64,000 nt of DNA from Rhyacichthys aspro (taxonomy: Eukaryota > Chordata > Actinopteri > Gobiiformes > Rhyacichthyidae): positions 29,993,612 to 30,057,611 of the forward strand of contig CM072159.1 in the NCBI GenBank assembly GCA_036850595.1, given 5' to 3'. The translations under genes were made by a program, and so were the position numbers. Shown here piece by piece: positions 11,501 through 19,872 of the stretch; positions within the stretch are counted from its first letter, which is position 1; every line of letters begins with the position of its first letter. The notes beneath the pieces are model-generated. The model saw only the letters and a list, made by a program, of their open reading frames with translations. It was not told the DNA's origin and searched no databases.

Positions 11501-14500
11501 CTTTGCCTTTTTGCTCCAACGTCTTTACACAGAGCTACAGCCTTTGGACACACCTTAAAAATGCTTTACCCCAGAAACCTGCTTCAAACGGTGAAAATCT
11601 GTCTTATAAAAACCATTGTTCTTGAAATCTGTGTTTATTCCCATCATGAACCAGCGCTGACTGAAATTGCACGCAACGATTGCAGCTCACAAAGCACAGT
11701 CTCACTAAATCAATTGGCGTTTTACTGTCTTGTACATAGTGATGGTTTTCTTTGTGCTAAATGTTATATTTTAGGTCAACAAACAGCATAAGTGAGAGCG
11801 CTAGCATGACACAAAGGGAATCCATTAGAGTAGTTCACTTCTACTCATTCACTTGCATTCAATATCTCAACATTACATGTCTTTGATTGTTAATTTGACT
11901 GATTAGAGCTGACGAGTATTAGTGTTAGGAGCTTAAAAGTAGTGTAAAGTAGCCCTGCGTTATCAAAAGATTAAGTTATTCAAAAAGAATGACTAAACAA
12001 AGCTGTATTGATGCACTGGTGATGAGAAAACCATCTACACTGCTTTGTTTGACGTACATCGCGGCGGACAAGTAGCGGTAAGAGTTGGACGAGAGGGACT
12101 TTGCATCGCAGTTCACTTAATATCAGCATCAGTGTCCAGCCGAGCGAAGAGAAACAAGGAGTGAGAAGCCACTAAGCGTATTCATGGCCTTGTCAGAAAG
12201 CCTTTTAGGCAGACCATCCGGCATGAATGCAAAGCGGCTGCGGTCATAAAGTGGGTCTGATGTGAAATAAATGGCTGTCACTGGGCTTTTGGGATGAGAG
12301 AGGGCGAGATAGACGGCGGAGCGACAGAAGAGGAGTAGAAGAAGAAAGAGTGGAGCGGACAGGAAGTGGCACGGCGTGAAGACGAAAACAGTCCATCGAA
12401 CAGGGTTGAACCTGGAGACACTCAGATGAAAGGGTTTCTTCTCATCTCTCCCTTTCTTCTCCTGTTTACTCCTTTACATTATTCACCTCCATTTTATGTG
12501 ACTCCTCTTCCTGTTTGATCGTAACGCCGAGAAGCTCCTTTTTTATTATTGAAATTGAGGTTTGACTTCTGCAAATGTGTCGTGTTTTGGTCTTGGCAAC
12601 AACTTCCATCTAGTTCCATGATCTGATTGACTTTTACAGTGACTCCACGGTGAACTCATGATAAATCACTTCCACGAGGAGTGAGCTGTGCTGATAAGTG
12701 CTCTCCTTTCAACAAAAATTAATCCTGCCTGAAAAATATACTGAATATGCCATTTTTTGAGGTACAAATACAACACCTGGTTTGTACACTTCTCATTAAA
12801 ATAACATATACAGGGGTCATTTGAACTGTAATGTTTGGAAAAAAGAATCTATTGTGACAAGACAAACACAATATTCTTTAAATAAAAATGAATTTTTCTC
12901 TCTTTTTCAGACTTTTACGCCTGCAAAGTTATTAGAAAATGTCTTCCAAAGTGGAGATTTTAAAGACTCCGTAAACAATACCATTCTAATAAAACTATTC
13001 AATAGGATTTTAATGTTTAAAGAAAGGTGTCATCCTTGAGGTCTGTTGTTGTATGTGTAGCTAGGGCTTAGAGCAGTGGAGTCAAACTTAACGTGGTGAG
13101 GGGCAACAATATTTAATAAGAATCCTTTTAGGGGCCGAAGATGGTGACATTTGGGAAGCTTTTATTAAATTTTGAATGTGAGATTCATCTTCATATGAGT
13201 CTTACATAAGTTTTCTTTTAACATTAATTTCCTCCTTTTATGGAAACTGTTTGTAGTTGGATTAAACTGGTTTATTCTGATTTGAACAGATTTTAGATGG
13301 ATTTGAACAGGTTTTAGATGGATTGGAACAGGTTTTAGATGGATTTGAACAGGTTTTAGATGGATTTAATCAGGTTTTAGATGGATTTGAAAAGGTTTTA
13401 ATTGGATTTGTTCAGGTTTTAGTTGAATTTGAACAGGTTTTAGATGGATTTGAAAAGGTTTTAATTGGATTTGAATAGGTTTTAGTTGAATTTGAACAGG
13501 TATTTATCAGATTTGAACAGGTTTTAGATGGATTTGAACAGGTTTTGGATGGATTTAAAGTTATCTTTAACAGGTTTTAGATGGATTTGAACAGGTTTTA
13601 GTTGGATTTCAACAGGCTTTAGTTAAATTTGAACAGGCTTTTGGGTGAATTTTAACAGGTTTTATTTATCTTTGTACCAAAAAACAAATCCTTTAAAACC
13701 TAGTTCCAAAAATATAACTTTCCAAATAAGGCCATGTTCCTTTATTCATCCGTTTCTCTTGATCTCTCTCAGTTTGACCACTCGTTTGTGGAGGTCCACC
13801 GCGTGAGAAAGTTCCACTTCCAGCCACAGTATCATGAATCCGATTCCCTGGAGGACCTCAGTGAGATTCCCAAAAAGAGCGGCTTCAGGCCCATTTGCTC
13901 CGCCCCCTCGCCGTGCACCTATGGCTCCGCCCACAGCAGCTGGAACTGCGACGGAGAGATCCTGCACCACACCTCCATCCGAGTCAGGTACAGAGAATAA
14001 CACAAGAAACAAGGAAGGAGTCTCACACATCGTCGTGACATTTATGTAAAAATATAAGACCATTTATATAACTTAATAACATCATAAAAAGTGCACGGTT
14101 CAGTCACTGCGCCAGTTTATTCTCACTTTTACGAAACCGGCAACAAGAAAATAAAAAACAATAGAGGCAGGATGATGACATTTAGCAAAGATAAAGACAA
14201 TGGCAAATGAATCACAGTAAAAAAAAAAAAAAAAGTGTCATGAAACTGAGGCAGAAATCAGTTGTTAAAGCGTTTCCTTATTTTGATTTTGTCTAAAATG
14301 GTTCAGAGAGAGACATTCTGATCAATTCATGATGTCTGCTTTTCAGAAGGAGCATTGTCACTTTGTAAGTTGGCTAATTATGTCTGATCTTAAATGGATT
14401 GACCAGCAGAGGGAGGCTTCTGTAATCTCAGTGTTTTCTTCACTGTGGCTTACATTTCAACACATTTTAGGAACTCTCAGTCCAACACCAACAACTCAAT

Positions 14501-15453
14501 AAAATGACTCTTGTGTTCTTTAATTCTTGAACTTGTCTCTCTCTGATTTCTATACGGCCCGAGTGCCACTGCTGGACGCATCATTTATTTCATGCTCCAT
14601 TGTACTTGCGCCAATGATGCATGGCTCTGTAATGTCGCTAATTTAACGGCCCTCCCCATGTTAAAAGGCTACTCCCCTTTAATTAAAGCAAAAGTCCCTT
14701 CCTTTTATTGCCTCCTTCCCTCTGTGCTAATCGTTCTCGGAGTGAGCCGGCCCGAGTGCTGCTGAGATAATTAATGGTAATAGTCCAGGCGAAACGGACA
14801 GAAAGTGGAACAGGAAGAAAGACGAGGTGAGAGTTCTGCTTTAGAAGAAAAGGGGAGACATTTGAGGATGAATGGTGCCAGGATGATTGAACCAGCAACA
14901 GATGATGAAAAGTTAGGTTTGCCATTTTAAATTAGACCTCAAACACAACACTATCTTTGTATCTTTGTTGTGTACCACAGTGGACTAAGATGCGTGCTTC
15001 AAAATGATGCACTGTTACGTTATTTCTAACAAAGACAGAGAATGAACAACAGGTATTTCTGTAAAAATATTCTCTTAATGGCAGCTACAAAAATAATGAA
15101 TGGCACGGTGCTTCCTTTGAACTCATGTGCGTCATTAAAGCACACTAGTCCTCTCTGTATTGTTTTGTCGTTAAAGATGGTACATTTTACACTCCAACGA
15201 CTGTGGTGCTTTAAAGTTTGTGCATCAAGTGGAAAAAACACAGGGGGCCATTCCACTGCCTTTACATCTGCAACTACGACAGGAGAGTCCCACAGAAATG
15301 AGCCCAGTCGTTAAGTTGATGGTTTGTTATTCAGGCTAAATGACGCGTTTGGTGTTTTCTCTTTGCAGTGTCCAGTGCCAGTTGATCCGGCTGTTCGCCC
15401 GTGGCATCGAGGAGCAGCAACAGTTTGTGTTCGAAGACCCCTGTGCATTGTGA
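2039..15453 (+). CDS. cerk: Ceramide kinase, C-terminal part (five exons, 5' end outside window)
   Basis: Join of 2039-2144, 3105-3169, 7722-7927, 13773-13987 and 15369-15453. The four introns have GT donors and AG acceptors and the reading phase is kept across every junction, giving about 224 residues before TGA; the family is usually about 540 residues. Ceramide kinase phosphorylates ceramide to ceramide-1-phosphate at Golgi and plasma membranes. The part seen lies after the N-terminal PH-like and lipid-kinase catalytic region, so no catalytic residue can be checked here. Blocks recognised from vertebrate CERK, in order, are YEGTVSFL with VGSPRD, the CxxxCxxC motif (CRSGCRVC), GKFMAINAACMSCACPRSPK, HLADGSTDLILVRKCSR, SSWNCDGEILHH and QLIRLFARGIEE. 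The last two separate it from the paralogue CERKL, whose C-terminus differs. No frameshift or premature stop is visible, so the gene looks functional. The identification rests on remembered family sequence, not on a search. Confidence 0.95.
2145..3104 (+). other. cerk intron A-B
   Basis: Non-coding. A GTGGCCTCTAGTGG motif near 2303 belongs to a common fish interspersed repeat type. Bases of about 2600-2840 hold a partial copy of the CCAAT-bearing dispersed repeat that occurs again near 47.4 and 49.2 kb. Confidence 0.6.
2600..2840 (+). repeat. Dispersed CCAAT-bearing repeat, partial copy
   Basis: This copy shares with 49050-49440 (reverse strand) the order GGAATCAT, CCAATCACAGCTC, AAAAAGGAGCGCTCC, ATTGGTCGACAC and GATGTCA, then GAGAAACA and GATAAAAAT. 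CCAAT at 2660 and ATTGG ending at 2702 span 43 bases, exactly as in the copy near 49.3 kb. The outer parts have diverged. It carries no coding frame, and its class (SINE, MITE or LTR fragment) is not clear. Confidence 0.65.
3105..3169 (+). CDS. cerk: cerk coding exon B
   Basis: A 65-base exon between a TTTCAG acceptor and a GTATGA donor, too short to show as a stand-alone open frame. It was found by phase and by similarity to the CERK stretch after the CxxxCxxC motif. It reads CRVCLHKSSLKDKEADVRED and supplies the last two Cys of the motif. The charged linker after it is poorly conserved in the family and is shorter here than in human CERK as recalled. Confidence 0.88.
3170..4209 (+). other. 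cerk intron B-C, part before the piggyBac element
   Basis: AT-rich intron with no coding or RNA signal. The - strand open frame at 3473-3703 has no recognisable motif and is judged chance. Confidence 0.55.
4214..4229 (+). repeat. piggyBac terminal inverted repeat (left)
   Basis: CCCTCCTGTCGTGTTC immediately inside TTAA; pairs with 5808-5823 at 15 of 16 positions. Confidence 0.88.
4510..4562. repeat. GT/GC-GT microsatellite
   Basis: Alternating GT with interspersed GC steps, just past the C-terminal end of the transposase remnant inside the piggyBac element. It yields a spurious His/Thr-rich - strand open frame. Confidence 0.92.
4571..5205 (-). pseudogene. piggyBac transposase remnant, middle deleted and frameshifted
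   Basis: From Met at 5205 (MSRRLTKRFSIEEVLVQVFG) comes the acidic N-terminus rich in Glu and Asp that is usual for these enzymes. It then passes directly into a C-terminal segment (TYTCKRMTARWPVALF, LLDVSVFNTYMVW). The missing middle is where the catalytic Asp residues of the family sit. Near 4650 the frame breaks at a stop. The Cys-rich terminal domain continues in another - strand frame as RCCKCDAYICKAHSDLCVTC and ends in TGA at 4571-4573. The total is about 210 codons against the usual 550-600. It is non-functional as an enzyme. Confidence 0.85.
5438..5545. repeat. Compound GT/GA microsatellite
   Basis: A (GT)n tract, a short (GA)n and GTGA interruption, then a long (GT)n tract inside the piggyBac element, upstream of the transposase remnant start. 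The overlapping open frames are translated repeat. Confidence 0.94.
5808..5823 (-). repeat. piggyBac terminal inverted repeat (right)
   Basis: GAACACGACAGGAAGG immediately inside the right TTAA; the reverse complement differs from the left repeat at one base. Confidence 0.88.
5828..7721 (+). other. cerk intron B-C, part after the piggyBac element
   Basis: Bases of about 5850-6480 are richer in G+C and CpG than the surroundings, with short homopolymers. The rest is plain AT-rich intron. No exon fits the cerk phase between exons B and C, and the protein is continuous without one. Confidence 0.55.
7722..7927 (+). CDS. cerk: cerk coding exon C
   Basis: The acceptor is CTGTTTCAG and the donor is CAG|GTGAGG. 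The product runs from DVSEGWTVISGKF through MSCACPRSPKGLSP and DGSTDLILVRKCSR to TTKDDQ. It is the most strongly conserved exon of the window and matches the CERK C-terminal core. Its last seven bases and the donor form the start of a 20-bp tandem repeat (7921-8120). Reading through the donor reaches a stop within about 10 codons. Confidence 0.95.
7921..8120 (+). repeat. 20-bp minisatellite seeded by the exon C splice donor
   Basis: Ten units of exactly 20 bp start at 7921, 7941, 7961 and so on to 8101, with consensus CGACCGGGTGAGGACGGGGR. The first unit reads CGACCAGGTGAGG and contains the last seven coding bases and the splice donor of cerk exon C. Later units carry G for A at the exon -2 position (CGG|GTGAGG) and sporadic changes in the last bases; the final two units are slightly degenerate. 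The array is strongly GC-rich against an AT-rich intron. The + and - strand open frames across it are repeat translation. Confidence 0.97.
8121..13073 (+). other. cerk intron C-D, main part
   Basis: No exon is needed, since exons C and D join in phase 0. The sequence is mostly AT-rich. Short features are a 9-bp GAGAAATTG tract near 9880-9910 and two GC-richer low-repeat blocks (9430-9790 and 12050-12420). The open frames at 9091, 10851, 11561 and 12821 show no family motif and are taken as chance. Confidence 0.55.
9430..9790. promoter_or_regulatory. Possible conserved non-coding element
   Basis: A low-repeat block of balanced composition with a TAGTAATTATTG homeodomain-type core near 9656 and no coding frame. 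It stands out from its AT-rich surroundings. This is a guess from texture only; conservation was not tested. Confidence 0.2.
13074..13733 (+). mobile_element. hAT-like non-autonomous element with internal minisatellite, copy 1
   Basis: It starts CAGTGGAGTCAAACTTAACG, resembling the CAGTGGTGTCAAACT ends of many vertebrate hAT elements, followed by GTGGTGAGGGGC and AGGGGCCGAAGATGGTGACA. Copy 2 (31260-31769) and copy 3 (52540-53810) carry the same blocks in reverse orientation. A 21-bp repeat array follows, then a tail like CCAAAAATATAAC and GGCCATG that matches the other copies. No 8-bp target duplication could be confirmed. It ends about 40 bases before the acceptor of cerk exon D. Confidence 0.7.
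13262..13670 (+). repeat. 21-bp minisatellite GATTTGAACAGGTTTTAGATG
   Basis: About 19 imperfect units (variants TTGAAAAGG, TTAGTTGAA, TTAATTGG). A single inverted unit (CAAATCCTTTAAAACC) follows at about 13685-13705. Confidence 0.93.
13773..13987 (+). CDS. cerk: cerk coding exon D
   Basis: This exon follows a pyrimidine-rich acceptor (CTCTCTCAG) and ends at CAG|GTACAG. It encodes FDHSFVEVHRVRKFHF, a variable Ser/Pro/Lys-rich linker, and SSWNCDGEILHHTSIRV. It corresponds to the CERK segment beginning FDFTFVEVYRVKKF. The upstream intron is occupied by a hAT-like element up to about 40 bases before the acceptor. Confidence 0.94.
13988..15368 (+). other. cerk intron D-E
   Basis: A 15-base poly-A tract near 14220 and AT-rich intron. 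Bases 14530-14800 form a distinct block with few repeats, listed separately. The open frames here have no recognisable motif. Confidence 0.55.
14530..14800. promoter_or_regulatory. Possible conserved non-coding element in last cerk intron
   Basis: A block of mixed composition with CTTTAATTAAAGC near 14680 (a palindromic homeodomain-type site), GATAATTAATGG near 14766 and TGATGCATGG near 14614. It has no coding frame and no resemblance to the repeats in this window. Conservation could not be tested. Confidence 0.28.
15369..15453 (+). CDS. cerk: cerk terminal coding exon E and stop codon
   Basis: After the TTTGCAG acceptor, T completes a Ser codon and is followed by VQCQLIRLFARGIEE and a short tail (QQQFVFEDPCAL) to TGA at 15451-15453. 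The QLxRLFARGIEE block is diagnostic of CERK. The tail after GIEE differs from mammals, as is usual for this end. Confidence 0.94.
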
Positions 15454-17545
15454 GCCCAGCCCGGATTATTCAGCCGACTCTGAGCTGAAAGGGCTATTGA
15501 GCTGCTAGAAAAACCAAAAAGCTGAGTTGAACTTGGCAAAAGAAAACACAAGACTTGTATTGGTGTAAATCTAAAACGTGTGCTTCTAGTATCTTTGCTT
15601 TTTTAAATGAAGCTTTACAATGCAGTTCAAGTGACGAAATGAAAGTGAAATGTGTGAAACTCCCTAAAGAAGACGCCACTGCCAGCCTTCAAGACCATGA
15701 AATTGACTATCTGTTGCCATTTGGAGTTGCACTGAGCTGAAATACGATGTGCTGCCACTGCTTCTGCTGCTGCCACATCCAAACACAAGTTTTGTTTTTA
15801 TCAAACTCTTTGAAAAGATATTTATTCTCAGAGCATCTCCAGAAGAATGGAGGTTTTCACGTCGAAGACTGAGCTGGACTCAGCCAACGATCTGCAGGAG
15901 CTGCTTTTTACTTCTGTGCCATGAAGGACAATGTAAATGGGGTTTTCCCGACACAACAAACAGAGAAACCCTAAGAGATGCTGTGTGGCTTTGAGCTACA
16001 AAGATAAACTAAAAAGACCTGCCAAAGCAGAAGAAAAGTAGAAGAAAAGCACTCGCATCTGATTGTCCTTTTTAGGAAGGGACAGGAATAAAAAACATGT
16101 TTCATCTGTGACCCAGGTGAAGGCAGATATGAGCCAGGGGCACTAATGAAAAGCTGAATACCCCGCTAATACACTAACAGGACCCCAGTGGCTTGTGGGT
16201 AATAAGGCAAAGTGGTTGCTAAGTGATTTGGAGCGTCTCAGCTCTGCTGCGCTGCACCTGTGGCTCCGAGCTGTGCTCCTCACCGACAAAAACTAATGAC
16301 GGTCCAATCATCACCTGAGATTATCCACAATTATACACTTTTAACATCATTAGGGATAATCTGGTGAACACTTTGGAAATTAGCCCATCTTTAGCACTTT
16401 ATTCACAAAACTCAGTGCCTCTGGGAAAGGTCATCAGAGCCGTTGTGACTTGCTTTAGCCTTGATTAAATAGTGGCGTCTTTGACCTCTTCCACGAACCT
16501 CACGAGTGAAAGCTGGGATTCTGAACATATTTGGAAAATGTGTGGAAAAGGTTTTGTCATTGTGAAACATAAAATTAGAAGCTGACCTTTGTTTTTAGCA
16601 TGCTTAGACACTCAGGAGGTAATATAGATCCATCCTCACAGTGGTCTATAGCAATGCTGCAATAAAACTAGCTTGTGTAGCAATAAACTTTGAGAGTTAA
16701 AGATATAATATACAGGATTTTTGTTAAAAATGTATGTTTGGTCCCTATGGAACAATATAATGACCTGTACTTTACCATTTTCTTATTTTGTTTAAATGGT
16801 TTTCAGGTGTGTAGTTCTCAGCCAATTAAAACCCACGGAAAATAACTACAAAAACTAAATATAACTAACTTGAGAAATGGGAGTCATTTGGAGCCGGCCT
16901 TCACTCGTCCATTACTCTGATCTCATTGTCCATGTTTTCACACAGTCTTCAGCTCTTTTGCTCTCCTCTTTATTAAAGATATAACTGAGTTTTCTCACAG
17001 TCCCATCAGAGACTTGGGAGTTTAAGTGTGTGAATGTGTTATGTGAAAGTGTCGACGTGATGAGTTAGCTCTTTCACAATTAGCCTCGTGGCTGTCGTTG
17101 TGCAGATGCTCATTCGCAGGAGCCAATCCTCCACATGAGCACAGATACTCTGGGTTTTTGTCTTTCTATCAAACTATTTCTAATGCTCTGCGGCCTTCTG
17201 TCTGACACACACACGCACATTTCTTCATTTCACGCTGTAAAAGCCTGCTCTCCACTTTGAACGTGGTCCAACTCTTAATACGCGGTGAGGACGCCCATAA
17301 TGTTTCACCTTCAGCTCTTACTGTTGTGAACGCCGATGTTCTTTTTGATGCTTTTAAATCTCTTGCGGTGAAATGTACAGAACCCTGCAACAGTACGACA
17401 TGTTTCTACAAAAGAAGTTAGCTATTTATGACTGAGAAGACAAAGTTTCGACTGTGCATTGCTGTGCTTCTCGTAGCGAATGTATATAAAGTGTTGCGTG
17501 ATCAGAGGAGTAACTTATTTGTGTAATAAATGCCTTTGAAATTGC
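15454..17545 (+). other. cerk: Probable cerk 3' untranslated region
   Basis: There is no coding signal from the stop codon to about 17545. The stretch contains AATAAA hexamers near 16088, 16665 and 16682, and a better placed one at 17525. The end was chosen because the 17525 hexamer is followed by T/GT-rich sequence and the region beyond loses any link to the gene. A UTR of about 2 kb is in line with vertebrate CERK, but no transcript evidence is available here. Earlier hexamers could give shorter isoforms. Confidence 0.5.
17525..17530 (+). terminator. Candidate polyadenylation signal of cerk
   Basis: Canonical AATAAA within GTGTAATAAATGCC, followed by pyrimidine and GT-rich sequence where cleavage would be expected some 15-25 bases later. 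It is the last good signal before repeat-bearing intergenic DNA. Confidence 0.45.
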
Positions 17546-19549
17546 ATGTCTATTCCAGTCCTTTGCTTGATCTTCTCAGTGAACCAGTGATGTTTCATTT
17601 CCTCCCGTGGCCTCTCCCACTCATGCACACAAAGGTCAGCTCTCTCCTTCCTCAATCTTCCTCTGTCTCTGGTCTGAGTGGGATTTAATAGGCTGTTCTG
17701 ATGTGAGCGAGATGTTTCATTAAAGAACATCAGACATCAAAGGTCTCTGCAGCGATGGAGTGGTATTTCAGGACGCGTTCACTTCCTCTCTTCTTCTTGT
17801 TTCTTATCCATGAGCCTCATCCGAAGTGTCAGAGAGCAAAGACAATAGTTAGCACAATTTGGAAGCCGCAGTCTTTAATCTATTTGGAAAACGTGGAGCA
17901 AAATTGTGTCGAAACAATCCGAACCTTTACACATCAGAAAATACAAAAGCTGGTGTTCAGAAGATGCCTTGTTTTCAGGAAAGAAAACATACTGTTCTGA
18001 TAATAAAGGGAAAAGGCAAAGTACCAGTGCTGAGTACTGTCTCGAACTGTACTGAACGTACTGTAGTCAGAGAAAAAAACAAAACAAAAAAAAAACAAAG
18101 AGACAGAACATAAATCAATTTGTTCTAGTCTAGATGTGATTAACCACATTTACAACTTACTTCACAGGATAATTATGATGTTTTTGTTCCCATTTTTTGC
18201 AAAGGATCTCATTCATCCAGGTCACAGGACACAGTAATCATTACAAACAGTATTTGGACATTGGGTTGAAACCTTTGAAGCTTCAAACATATGTTCACAT
18301 TTCAATTTCTAACACTTTTTGGCTACTTTACTTGCTCTCATCATTAGGAGCTAGGCCAGCCATTTATTTTCCAAAGTAAAATAGGTCTGGAATCCGTTCC
18401 TTCGCAGCCATTTCTAATAAATCCTGACCAACCGGAACTGTTTTTTTGTTTTTTTTTAAATAGACTGCTTATATACAATGCTTTGTTTCAGTGATTGGTT
18501 GTAAGTCTAACCAATTTTTCCAAGAGGAATTTTATTTTGATTCCATGGATGCTGTAAGTCTAACTTCCTGTGCGTTGAGAGCTTTACTTCCTGTTTTGTC
18601 ACTGATGTAAAAACCAGGACTCACACTGATCCTAATACAGCCTGATGCATTCAAGCCTGGCCACCTCCAAATGTGTCTTCACTCTGCCCAGACTTTAAAG
18701 CCAGGTCTGTATGGGGCCAAAGAAAAACCAGTCTGACCCTGGTCTTGACTCAAACCCGTCTCCAGTCACAGACGAGGGATTCTCCAGCCTCTCATGTCCA
18801 CAATTGCAACCAAATTGTTTTCCTCTCTCCTTCTTCATTCTCCTTCCTTCTCATTTTCTTATTTTCCTCATTGATTTATTTTCCATCTGGCTGTTTGTGG
18901 TCCGCTGAGGACTGCTATCTCATTCCCACGTCCCACCTGAGACACAAGGTGAGAGCGAACGGCGGCGAACACCTCGTAAAGTCAAGGCGCTGGCCTGAAT
19001 TCACTGCTGTTGTTTCCTGAAGAAGTAGCTCCTAACGGGAGTTGACGGAGCCGCCGCGTCCCCTTGATACTCTCATTCACACCCGTCCCTCTGTCACCTT
19101 CACACAGGAGCCTCCACAGTGTGTTTCTTGTCCCACATAAAGGAGCAAACCTGATTAAAACAAGTATAAGCCTATAGCATTTCTTCTGCTTTTTCTCATC
19201 GCACCTATTTGCTGTTTTTGTACTCCCCCGGTCATTTCTGGCAATAAAACAATGTCTATATTAGAAAATACATTGCACCGTTATTTATCATCTCAGAGTA
19301 GACCGCAAATAGATACATGACTGGAGTAAAAATGAAACCCAGAAGCTGCAACCTTGTCTCTGGTCTTGTATTTCTTAAATATTAGCTAACTCTCCAGATT
19401 CAGTTTCCTGAATTAAAGCCAGGTCTGCAGCATTTATTTTGTCTTTTTTCAAAGTCAGTTATTGTGAAATTTGCACAGTTTTGCGTAGCTTATAATCAGG
19501 CACACGATGAGCATTCAATTTATTGCAATTTAACACATTTTTATCAAGG
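17546..19549. other. Intergenic region downstream of cerk
   Basis: No exon or RNA gene recognised. There is A-rich and T-rich simple sequence near 18070 and 18440. The open frames at 17755, 17859, 18197 and 18673 lack motifs and overlap on both strands, as expected of chance frames. Confidence 0.5.
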
Positions 19550-19872
19550 TATGCTCTCAGTAAAGTCCACTTCTGATGCTCATGCCCATTGTTGGGGTCA
19601 GAGGTCACCGTGACTGGTCCCAAACACAACAAAATGACCCACTGTGTATTCTGACACCTTTCTATCAGAACCAGCTTTAACTTCTTCAGTGATTTGAGCA
19701 ACAGTAGCTGGTCTGTTGGATCGGATCACACCTGCATCAGTGACCCCTGACCCCTGACCCTGTCCCGGTTCACCTCTGTTCCTTCCTTGAACCACTTTTG
19801 ACAGATACCGACCACTGCAGACTCAGGTTTTGGAGATGTTCTGACCCAGTCCTTGTCAAACTCACTCAGATC
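19550..19872 (-). mobile_element. Tc1/mariner transposase fragment
   Basis: Read on the - strand, this translates in pieces as SAVVGICQKWFKEGTEVN, RSNRPATVAQITEEVKAGSD and RKVSEYTVGHF, ending near HQKWTL, with a stop and frameshifts between them. These are recognisable N-terminal (paired-like DNA-binding) and linker blocks of fish Tc1-like transposases. The DDE catalytic half and terminal repeats are absent. The sequence matches 43767-44060 over its whole length. It is non-functional. Confidence 0.8.

Noticed and set aside
13746..14063. 105-residue - strand frame opposite cerk exon D
   Set aside because: It is antisense to a well-supported exon with proper splice sites, and the product has no family motif.
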